Source of the DNA: Thermocatellispora tengchongensis
Lineage (GTDB): Bacteria > Actinomycetota > Actinomycetes > Streptosporangiales > Streptosporangiaceae
NCBI RefSeq assembly: GCF_014202315.1
Contig: NZ_JACHGN010000007.1
Location: forward strand, 318,569 to 382,568
Direction of reading: 5' to 3'
DNA length: 64,000 nt
In this document: piece after piece, positions 18,666 through 28,922 of the stretch
Layout of the letters: each line of letters opens with the position of its first letter
How positions within the stretch are numbered: position 1 is the stretch's first letter
Program-made: the position numbers and the translations under genes
The notes under the pieces: generated by a model
Seen by the model: only the letters and a program-made list of their open reading frames with translations
What the model was told of the DNA's origin: nothing
The model's database searches: none

Positions 18666-19625
18666 TCAGCCCTCCCACTCGCGCACCCGGTCGCGGTACG
18701 CCCGCGCCGCCGCGCGCAGCTCGGCCTCCGGGTCGAGGCCCTGCGCGCGCGCCTCGCGTACCAGGTCGAACAGCCTGACCCCGATCTCCGAGACGCCCTC
18801 GGCGGCGGCCGGCAGGTCGGCGGGGGCTCCGGCGCGCTCGGCGCGGCGCTGGAGCTGGGCGGCCAGGCTGAGCGAGGGCTGGCCCATGGGCACGCCCTCC
18901 AGGATCGACTCCTGGCCCTTCTCGGCGCGCTCGGCGGCCTTGATCTGCTCCCAGTTGGCGTTGACCTCGTCGGCGCTCTCGACGGTCACCGAGCCGAAGA
19001 CGTGCGGGTGGCGGCGGACGAGCTTGGCCACGATGCCCTCGGCCACGTCGTCGATGTCGAAGCCGCCCTCCTCCGGCGGGCGCTCCTTGGCCACCCGGCT
19101 GTGGAAGGCGACCTGGAGCAGCACGTCGCCCAGCTCCTCGCGCAGCGCCGCGTAGTCGCCCTCCTCGACGGTCTCCTGCACCTCGTACGCCTCTTCGAGC
19201 AGGTAGTGGACCAGCGACTCGTGCGTCTGGCCGCGGTCCCACGGGCACTCGGTACGCAGCCGGTCCATCACGGAGACGAGGTCGAGCACCCGCGCGCCCG
19301 GCAGGTCGTAGGAGCCGGGGATCATCTCGATCAGCGGCGGCTCGTCCACCGCGAGCGCGGCCCGGCCCACGGCGCGCATGAGGTCCTCGTCGCCGTCCTG
19401 GGCGGCGAGCCACACCACGTCGCCGCCCACCGCCGCGCGCACCAGACCCGCCGGGTCGGGCGTCATGACCTCCACCCCGATCCCCGCCTCGGCGAGGTAG
19501 GGCAGGTGCGGGTGGTCGGCGGACCGGGTGAGCACGGCGGCGCCCGACGACAGCGCCTGCCAGGCACGATGGGTCAGCAACCCCGGCGCGACCCGCGGCG
19601 AGGTGGTGACGACGATCAGCGACAT
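18666..19625 (-). CDS. mazG: Nucleoside triphosphate pyrophosphohydrolase MazG
   Basis: A 319-aa house-cleaning NTP pyrophosphatase. The MazG core covers about residues 115-265 (RLRTECPWDRGQTHESLVHY, LLEEAYEVQETVEEGD, LREELGDVLLQVAFHSRVA), with the acidic EExxE and ExxD metal ligands visible. The N-terminal 110 residues form the extension typical of actinobacterial MazG and the C-terminus a partial second helical repeat. The enzyme hydrolyses (d)NTPs to monophosphates, limiting damaged nucleotides. It lies between eno and the SurA-like gene in the usual order. Confidence 0.93.
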   Translation of the reverse strand: MSLIVVTTSPRVAPGLLTHRAWQALSSGAAVLTRSADHPHLPYLAEAGIGVEVMTPDPAGLVRAAVGGDVVWLAAQDGDEDLMRAVGRAALAVDEPPLIEMIPGSYDLPGARVLDLVSVMDRLRTECPWDRGQTHESLVHYLLEEAYEVQETVEEGDYAALREELGDVLLQVAFHSRVAKERPPEEGGFDIDDVAEGIVAKLVRRHPHVFGSVTVESADEVNANWEQIKAAERAEKGQESILEGVPMGQPSLSLAAQLQRRAERAGAPADLPAAAEGVSEIGVRLFDLVREARAQGLDPEAELRAAARAYRDRVREWEG

Positions 19626-19721
19626 GTCTGCCAGGCTACGGGCACGCCCGAGCGCCCGCGCACCGGCGTGCCCTGCGCTCCTACGGGCCTTCCACTGCCT
19701 CGCCTGAGCCGCCTGGACCGG

Positions 19722-20339
19722 CTACTGGCCCGCCTGGCCCGCGTCGGCGGCCGGGGCCTGCTGGGGCACCTTGCCGAAGCGGTCGCCGGCGACGAAGCCC
19801 TGCTGGGGGTCGAAGGCGCCGTAGCGAGGGCTGTAGGTGACCTTGACCTTGTCCAGCTCCTGGCTCATGGCCTGCTGGCCGCGCTGCAGCGCCGCCTCGT
19901 CGGTGCCGCCGCCGAACTTGGCCAGCAGCTTCTGCTCGGTGAGGTAGGCCCGGATGTAGCCGCGCGCCTGGGACGGCGGCACGCCGCTGCCCAGCAGGCG
20001 CAGCTCGACCTGCTGCTCGCCGCCCTGCTGGGCGACGAACGCGTCGAGCTCGCCGTCGCTGACCGACACGCCGTTGCGGTTGCCCAGTTCGAGGTACTGC
20101 AGCGTCACCACGCGCTGCAGCAGCACGGTCTGCGGAAGGGAGAACTGGAGCTGCTGCTGGACGTCGGGGTTCCGCTTCAGGGCCGCCTGCGTCTCACGGA
20201 CGTCGGCCTCCACCTGGCTGGCGGTGATCCGCTCGTCGCCGACGATGGCCGCCGCGCCCGCCTGGAGGGGGGAGCACGCCGTCAGCACGACCCCGGCGGC
20301 CAGCACGGCCAGGGCGAAAAGGCGCTTTGGAGTCTTCAA
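19722..20339 (-). CDS. SurA N-terminal domain lipoprotein (periplasmic-type chaperone)
   Basis: A 205-aa predicted lipoprotein with a SurA-like chaperone fold and no parvulin domain. TTG 20339 is preferred over the frame start at 20360: GGAAGGG lies about nine bases upstream, and it gives a compact signal (MKTPKRLFALAVLAAG) ending in the lipobox LTAC. The mature part has the VGDERITASQVEADVRET segment common to SurA/PrsA-type foldases, then helices and a Gly/Ala/Gln-rich tail. It probably assists folding of exported proteins. A TAGAGT-like -10 just upstream suggests its own promoter after mfd. Confidence 0.75.
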   Translation of the reverse strand: MKTPKRLFALAVLAAGVVLTACSPLQAGAAAIVGDERITASQVEADVRETQAALKRNPDVQQQLQFSLPQTVLLQRVVTLQYLELGNRNGVSVSDGELDAFVAQQGGEQQVELRLLGSGVPPSQARGYIRAYLTEQKLLAKFGGGTDEAALQRGQQAMSQELDKVKVTYSPRYGAFDPQQGFVAGDRFGKVPQQAPAADAGQAGQ

Positions 20340-20409
20340 CGTGGGATTCCCTTCCGACAAACCGCGCTTACTCTACCGTGACCCGGTGACGCCCCGGGCG
20401 CGGCCGGGG

Positions 20410-23952
<3,543 letters not shown>

Positions 23953-24132
23953 CAGATTGCCCCACAGCCCCACGATGGCAACACGACTACCCCCGGCCGG
24001 GCAGGTCGCGGGGGTCACTGCCCCCAAGGTTACTTGGCGGCGGCGGGCGGCGGAGCACCGGCCGGACGGCCGCGTTCACCGAGTCGGGCGAAATACCTGG
24101 CAAGGCGTGGCCGATTGACTACTGTGAGTCAC

Positions 24133-24861
24133 ATGTCTGTGGTTAGACCGGTCGCCGCGCGCGGCGACCTCTTCGACCGCCGGATCCGCGAGCAGTGGAC
24201 CGACCAGCTCGGCAGGCGACTCGACATCCTGATCGCCGGGTGCGGGCGCAGCGGCGAGCTGCGCCTGGACCGCATGGACACCCGGGTCACCGGCGTGGAC
24301 GAGGACCGCCCCGAACTGCGCGACGTGGTGGCCTCCCGGGCCGACCTCGACGCGTGGGCGCTGGACGACATGCGCTCGGTGCCGATCCCGCCGCGCTCGT
24401 TCGACGTGGTCTACATCGAGTTCCTGCTCGAACGGATCAAGCACGCCGAGCTGGTGCTCGACCGCATCCTCGGCGGGCTGCGCCCCGGCGGGCTGCTGCT
24501 GGTGCGCATGCGCGACCGCGACTCGGCCTACGGCTTCTGCACCCGCGCGCTGCCAAGCTGGCTGCGCCGCGCGCTGTGGCGCAGGTTCGTCGCCGACGTG
24601 CCCGAGGGGCCGCTCCCCGCGGTGTACGAGCCGGTCACCTCGCGCGAGGGCATGCAGACCTTCTGCCTGATCCGGGGCCTGCAGATCACCGACGAGGCCA
24701 AGGACACCAGCGGCCCGGCCCTGTACGGCCCGCTGGGGCGGCTGGCCGAGTCGGTGTGCGCGCTGGTCGAGCGGCTGTCGGCGGGGCGGCTCCCGGCCAC
24801 GCACGACGAGCTGACGCTGGTGATCCGCAAACCGCAGAACCATTTCGCCCGGCTCATCTGA
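24133..24861 (+). CDS. Class I SAM-dependent methyltransferase
   Basis: A 242-aa Rossmann-fold protein diverging from mfd. Motif I is ILIAGCGRSGEL, the acidic strand-2 residue lies in VTGVDEDRPE, and post-motif segments FDVVYIEFLLE and LRPGGLLLVRMRDRD match class I methyltransferases acting on small molecules or sugars. Start is ATG 24133 or the in-frame GTG three codons upstream (24124); no good ribosome site, so leaderless translation is possible. It is the first gene past the conserved mfd backbone and may belong to the polysaccharide locus (sugar methylation), though no motif shows this. Confidence 0.72.
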   Translation: MSVVRPVAARGDLFDRRIREQWTDQLGRRLDILIAGCGRSGELRLDRMDTRVTGVDEDRPELRDVVASRADLDAWALDDMRSVPIPPRSFDVVYIEFLLERIKHAELVLDRILGGLRPGGLLLVRMRDRDSAYGFCTRALPSWLRRALWRRFVADVPEGPLPAVYEPVTSREGMQTFCLIRGLQITDEAKDTSGPALYGPLGRLAESVCALVERLSAGRLPATHDELTLVIRKPQNHFARLI

Positions 24862-24872
24862 CCGGTTCGTGG

Positions 24873-24902
24873 TTGTCCGGGCCATCATGGTACGGCTAAG
24901 GT
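24873..24902 (+). promoter_or_regulatory. Probable promoter of the APS kinase operon
   Basis: TTGTCC (24873-24878) and TAAGGT (24897-24902) are spaced by 18 bp. The predicted start of transcription falls in or just before the dyad at 24911-24923. Confidence 0.45.
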
Positions 24903-24910
24903 GGCTATAT

Positions 24911-24935
24911 CCGACTAAGTCGGTCGGATTAGTCT
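24911..24935. promoter_or_regulatory. Dyad operator upstream of the APS kinase gene
   Basis: CCGACT-A-AGTCGG (24911-24923) is a perfect palindrome, followed directly by TCGGATTAGTCT (24924-24935). ATCCGAC and GTCGGAT also pair across the element. Related sequences occur in the polysaccharide divergon at 28716-28746. The position at the expected transcript start suggests repressor binding. Confidence 0.55.
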
Positions 24936-24966
24936 GGGTGGTGAATTCGAGCGGAATGCGGAGCAG

Positions 24967-26211
24967 ATGACGGCGACCTACGAGTGGACCCCCGACGCCC
25001 GTGAGCTCGCCGATCTGGAGCTGCTGCTCTCCGGCGCATTCCACCCGCTGAACGGCTTCATGACGGCCGCCGACGAGCACGCCGTCGCCGAGAGCGGCCG
25101 GCTCGCCGACGGCACGCCGTGGCCCGCCCCGGTCACGCTCGCGCTGCCCGGCGACCACCCCGCCGCGCCCGGCGACCGCGTGACGCTGCTCGACCCCGAG
25201 GGCGCCGCCCTCGCGGTGCTGACCGTCACCGAGCGCGCCCACGGCAACGCCGCGGGCCCCGTCGAAGGGCTCGGCGTCCCCGAGCACGGGCCGTTCGCCC
25301 GGCTGCGCCGCCCGCCCGCCGAGGTGGCCAAGGAGCTGGCCGGGCGCCCGGTGCTCGCGGTCACCATGCGCGGCCCGCTGGACGACAAGACCCTCGACGA
25401 GATCACCGCGACCGCCGCCGAGCTGGGCGGGGCCGCGGTCCTGCTGCTGCCGCTCGCGTACGGCGAGGGCGGCCCCGCCGTCGTCCGCGCGGCCCTCGCC
25501 GCCCGCGACAAGCTGCCGGGCGGCCCCGGGGGCAGCCTGGTCGTCGCCGTGCCGCTCGCGCCCCGCGAGCCCGCCATCGACCTTGAGCTGCGCGAGCACG
25601 TCGCGACCGCTTACGGCGCCGACGAGCACATCGCGGGCCCCGAGCCGGTCGCCATCCCCGGGCCTCCCCACCGGCGCGGCGTGGTGGTGTTCTTCACCGG
25701 CCTGTCGGGCTCGGGCAAGTCCACGATCGCGCGCGGGCTGCACGACGCCCTGCTCGAACGCGGCGGGCGCGCGGTGACGTACCTCGACGGCGACGTCGTG
25801 CGCAAGCTGCTGTCGGCCGGGCTGACGTTCTCCAAGGCCGACCGCGACCTGAACATCCGCCGCATCGGCTTCGTGGCCGCCGAGGTCGCGCGGCACGGCG
25901 GGCTGGCCATCTGCGCGCCGATCGCCCCGTACGCCGCGACCCGCGCCGAGGTGCGCGAGATGGTCGAGTCGGTCGGCGGCGACTTCCTGCTCGTCCACGT
26001 CGCGACCCCGCTTGAGGAGTGCGAGCGGCGCGACCGCAAGGGCCTGTACGCCAAGGCCCGCGCCGGCCTGATCCCGGAGTTCACCGGCATCTCCGACCCC
26101 TACGAGGAGCCCGACGACGCCGACCTGGTGATCGACACCACCGGCATGGCGATCGACCGGGCGGTGACCATGGTGCTCGACACCCTGATCCACGGAGGGT
26201 ACGTCAGATAA
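24967..26211 (+). CDS. cysC: Adenylylsulfate (APS) kinase with degenerate ATP-sulfurylase-like N-terminal domain
   Basis: A 414-aa protein making PAPS from APS and ATP. The C-terminal half (about 230-414) is a complete APS kinase: Walker A GLSGSGKSTIA (about 245-255), LDGDVVRKLLSAGLTFSKAD, NIRRIGFVAAE, and the ECERRDRKGLYAKARAG lid. The N-terminal 220 residues resemble the start of ATP sulfurylase (LELLLSGAFHPLNGFM) but I see no QxRNPxHRAH motif and the domain is far too short, so it is probably non-catalytic. APS itself would come from CysDN encoded at 41.8-44.1 kb. One-base overlap (TAATG) with the downstream permease gene. Confidence 0.9.
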   Translation: MTATYEWTPDARELADLELLLSGAFHPLNGFMTAADEHAVAESGRLADGTPWPAPVTLALPGDHPAAPGDRVTLLDPEGAALAVLTVTERAHGNAAGPVEGLGVPEHGPFARLRRPPAEVAKELAGRPVLAVTMRGPLDDKTLDEITATAAELGGAAVLLLPLAYGEGGPAVVRAALAARDKLPGGPGGSLVVAVPLAPREPAIDLELREHVATAYGADEHIAGPEPVAIPGPPHRRGVVVFFTGLSGSGKSTIARGLHDALLERGGRAVTYLDGDVVRKLLSAGLTFSKADRDLNIRRIGFVAAEVARHGGLAICAPIAPYAATRAEVREMVESVGGDFLLVHVATPLEECERRDRKGLYAKARAGLIPEFTGISDPYEEPDDADLVIDTTGMAIDRAVTMVLDTLIHGGYVR

Positions 26212-27134
26212 TGGTGGACATCCCGCTCCTCGTCGGCTCCTTCTTCGTCGCGGTGATCGTGGGGCTGACCGGCATGGGCGGCGGCGCGCTCATGACGCCG
26301 ATGATGCTGCTGTTCTTCAACGTGCCGCCGCTGGCCGCGGTCTCCAGCGACCTGGTGGCCTCGGCGGTGATGAAGCCGGTCGGCGGCTACGTGCACATGC
26401 GCCGGGGCACGGTCAACATGCGCCTGGTGGCCTGGCTGTGCGCCGGCTCGGTGCCGGCCGCGTTCAGCGGCGTGTTCGTGGCACGCGTCCTGGGCGAGGG
26501 CGCGGCCGTGCAGCAGGCGGTGAAGTACGCCCTGGGGGTGGCGCTGCTGCTGGCGGTGGCGGGCCTGGTCGCCAAGGCGTACCTCGCCGAGCGCGACCGC
26601 TCCCGGTTGACCGGCATGGACGTGACGGACGTTTCCGTACGCCCAATTCCGACCCTACTGGTCGGTATGGTCGGAGGGCTGATCGTGGGGATCTCCTCGG
26701 TCGGCTCCGGCTCGCTGATCATCGTGGCCCTGCTCGCGCTCTACCCCGCGCTCAAGGCCAACCAGCTCGTGGGCACCGACCTGGTCCAGGCGGTCCCCCT
26801 GGTCGCCGCCGCCGCCCTCGGCCACGTCCTGTACGGCGACTTCCAGCTCGACCTGACCGCCTCGCTCATCCTGGGCTCGATCCCCGGCGTCTACATCGGC
26901 GCCCGGATCTCCTCCCGCGCGCCGGGAGGCGTGATCCGGGCGCTGCTCGCGGTGGTCCTGCTCGCCTCGGCGCTGAAGCTCCTGGAGGTGAGCAACACCG
27001 CCACCGCCCTGATCCTGTGCGGCGCCGTCGTGGCGGGCCTGCTGGGGTGGCGGGCGCTGCGCCACTGGGGCCGCACCCGCGAGCAGCACCCCACCGTCAC
27101 CCCCGAGCCCGCCCCGGCCGAACAAGCCCGCTGA
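26211..27134 (+). CDS. TauE/SafE family permease, possibly for sulfate
   Basis: A 307-aa membrane protein with about eight transmembrane helices in two homologous halves, each opening with a glycine-rich helix (GLTGMGGGALMTPMM; VGISSVGSGSLIIVALL), diagnostic of TauE/SafE anion transporters. Family members export sulfite or sulfonates or import sulfate-type anions. Its coupling to cysC (TAATG) argues for a sulfur oxyanion substrate supplying PAPS synthesis. The tail is a cytoplasmic Pro/Glu-rich stretch. Confidence 0.85.
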   Translation: MVDIPLLVGSFFVAVIVGLTGMGGGALMTPMMLLFFNVPPLAAVSSDLVASAVMKPVGGYVHMRRGTVNMRLVAWLCAGSVPAAFSGVFVARVLGEGAAVQQAVKYALGVALLLAVAGLVAKAYLAERDRSRLTGMDVTDVSVRPIPTLLVGMVGGLIVGISSVGSGSLIIVALLALYPALKANQLVGTDLVQAVPLVAAAALGHVLYGDFQLDLTASLILGSIPGVYIGARISSRAPGGVIRALLAVVLLASALKLLEVSNTATALILCGAVVAGLLGWRALRHWGRTREQHPTVTPEPAPAEQAR

Positions 27135-27303
27135 CCCCTCACGCACCGACCACACCGGGACCGAGGGCCGCCCGCCACCGGCCGACACCCACTTCCCGGC
27201 ACCACCGGGCGGGCCCGGCCACCGGAAGCCCACCTCCGCCTGGCGCGGCCGAGCAGGCGCCATCGGCGGGGCGCCCCACCAGGCCCCACAGCCCTTCCCG
27301 GTC

Positions 27304-28584
27304 TCACCGGCCGGTCCCGGTTTCCACCTTCGTGGCGCGGAAGTACGGGTCGGCGGCCAGCTCGGCGAAGGCCCGCCGGGCGCCGGGCGTGGTGTCGAAG
27401 CGGGTGTCGCCGCGCGGCGCCTTGGGCGAGTCGAAGTAGACCAGCGCCTTGACCTGCGGATAGTGCTGGATCCTGCGCCGGACGGACTCGTAGAACCGCT
27501 CCTTGCGCCGCGGGTCGCGCTTGCGCTCGAACACGCCCCACTCGGCCACCATGATCGGCTTGCCGGGGAAGCGGCGCTGCATCCACCGGTAGAAGCCCGG
27601 CCAGTTCGGGAAGTCGGGCCGGGTCTTGTTGATCAGCCCGTCGAAGTCGCGCACCCGCGCGTCGGCGTACGGGTCGAGCGCCACCCAGTCCACGATGTCG
27701 TCGCCCGGGTAGAGCGACTCGAACCACGGCTTGGCCGCCCAGTTGGGCGCGCCCATGTAGGTCATGACCATGACGGCGTTCTTCACGCCCCGCTCGCGCA
27801 GCCGGAACGCGACCCTGCGGTACATCGCCACGTAGTCGGCCGCCGTCATGCCCGAGCCCCGGCCCGCCCGCACGTCGTTCTCCGGCTCGTGGTGCACGGT
27901 CAGGAAGAACCGATCCGGGAACGTCGCGGTGAGGTGGCGCGCCAGCTTGTCGATGCGCCGGTCGATCGCCCCGTCGGCGATCTCGGCCCAGGTGTGCTCC
28001 AGCGACGGCTTCCAGTTGACCAGCAGCATCCGGGGACGCCGCGGGTCGCGGACGAGCGCGCGCTCCTCCGGGGTCGGGAACAGCTCCCCGGCCCGGTGGT
28101 AGACGTGCAGGATGTCGGCCGTACGCCCCATCCTGCGCTCGGCCCCGCGCAGCGCCCGCGCCGGCGGGCGGCCGGTGAAGACCTCCGGCGCGATCCCCCA
28201 CCACGCCCCGCAGGACGGGATCAGCTTGGCGCTGACCTCACACCGGCGCGGAGGCGGCGGCGGGGCGGGGGCCGGGGCGGACCCCCTGAGCCCGCTGAAC
28301 CGGTCGAAGCCGCCGGCCCCGCCGTAGGGCGGGCCGCTTCCGTACGACCCGCCGGGGCGCGCGCCGTCCCCGTAGGCCGGCCCGTAGGTGCCGTCGGAGG
28401 GCATGCCGGCCGCCCCATCGGAGACCGCCACGCCCGGGGCGGGCGCGCTCGCCATCTCCGCGCACGCGCTGAGCGCGAGAATGACCGGCAGCGTCATGAC
28501 GACCCACTGCCGGCACCGCAGCGACAGGTGCCGCTTTTGTGCGGCTGGGCCCGAAATTTCGTACTTATCGGTTCGATGAGCCAA
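27304..28584 (-). CDS. GH26-like glycoside hydrolase, predicted lipoprotein
   Basis: A 426-aa exported hydrolase. With TTG 28584 as start (purine-rich GGGGGAG about 11 bases upstream) the N-terminus has basic residues, a hydrophobic core (WVVMTLPVILALSAC) and lipobox LSAC at Cys41. The frame stays open to 28692, so the start is tentative. A Gly/Pro/Tyr-rich linker (about 50-120) precedes a TIM-barrel region with FLTVHHEPEND (Glu233, likely acid/base) and IMVAEWGVFE (Glu348, likely nucleophile), the GH26 pattern. GH26 includes mannanases and polysaccharide-trimming enzymes. It diverges from the Wzz gene and may process the locus's own polymer. Confidence 0.75.
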   Translation of the reverse strand: MAHRTDKYEISGPAAQKRHLSLRCRQWVVMTLPVILALSACAEMASAPAPGVAVSDGAAGMPSDGTYGPAYGDGARPGGSYGSGPPYGGAGGFDRFSGLRGSAPAPAPPPPPRRCEVSAKLIPSCGAWWGIAPEVFTGRPPARALRGAERRMGRTADILHVYHRAGELFPTPEERALVRDPRRPRMLLVNWKPSLEHTWAEIADGAIDRRIDKLARHLTATFPDRFFLTVHHEPENDVRAGRGSGMTAADYVAMYRRVAFRLRERGVKNAVMVMTYMGAPNWAAKPWFESLYPGDDIVDWVALDPYADARVRDFDGLINKTRPDFPNWPGFYRWMQRRFPGKPIMVAEWGVFERKRDPRRKERFYESVRRRIQHYPQVKALVYFDSPKAPRGDTRFDTTPGARRAFAELAADPYFRATKVETGTGR

Positions 28585-28715
28585 TGCCGTCCCAGCTCCC
28601 CCTGAATGCGATCTCTTACGCTTTTCTTGACGCCCCCTCTTACCACCTTCCCACTGGCAGGGGCAGCCGCGTGGCCTACTTTGCCGCAACATGTGACAGC
28701 GCTCGCGACTTCAGA

Positions 28716-28746
28716 CCGACGAATTAGTCGGAGATTTCGGACTAAT
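28716..28746. promoter_or_regulatory. Dyad pair in the polysaccharide divergon
   Basis: CCGACGAATTAGTCGG (28716-28731) is a near-palindrome with CCGAC/GTCGG arms. TTTCGGACTAAT (28735-28746) follows, and ATTAGTC/GACTAAT pair across the two. Half-sites match those upstream of the APS kinase gene (24911-24935). The element lies 25 bp upstream of the rightward -35. Confidence 0.55.
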
Positions 28747-28770
28747 GGCCGTTATCGTGGCGTGATCAGC

Positions 28771-28799
28771 TTGACGTCGGCGGGAAAATCTTCCATATT
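28771..28799 (+). promoter_or_regulatory. Sigma-70-type promoter of the polysaccharide operon
   Basis: TTGACG (28771-28776) and CATATT (28794-28799) with a 17-bp spacer; the predicted start near 28806 leaves a leader of about 115 nt before the Wzz start. Confidence 0.65.
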
Positions 28800-28829
28800 C
28801 GGCCGGGAGAATAACCCGAAGTGCCTATA

Positions 28830-28846
28830 GTGAACGGGCCGTTCAC
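28830..28846. promoter_or_regulatory. 17-bp palindrome in the leader of the polysaccharide operon
   Basis: GTGAACG-GGC-CGTTCAC is a perfect dyad about 25 nt after the predicted transcript start. The half-site resembles Rex sites but the spacer is wrong for Rex (seven bases between GTGAA and TTCAC, not four). It may be a GntR- or other-family operator, or an RNA hairpin. Confidence 0.5.
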
Positions 28847-28922
28847 ACACCGCGCAGCCGGCAGAGCTCCCTGGGCCGGGGGGCGTCCCGGCGCCGCGCC
28901 CCGATCGGGAGGAGCCGGGTCG

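Larger units (their letters stand above)
28585..28922. other. Regulatory region between GH26-like and Wzz genes
   Basis: This 338-bp divergent intergenic region is clearly lower in GC than its surroundings. It holds two dyads, a strong sigma-70-type promoter reading right, and a palindrome in the predicted leader; each is listed separately. Confidence 0.7.

Noticed and set aside
24076-26193. 705-codon minus-strand frame opposite methyltransferase and APS kinase
   Set aside because: Low-complexity His/Gly/Arg translation opposite two genes with clear catalytic motifs.
28830-28846. Second Rex operator in the polysaccharide leader
   Set aside because: Half-sites are similar, but seven bases lie between GTGAA and TTCAC whereas Rex sites have four.
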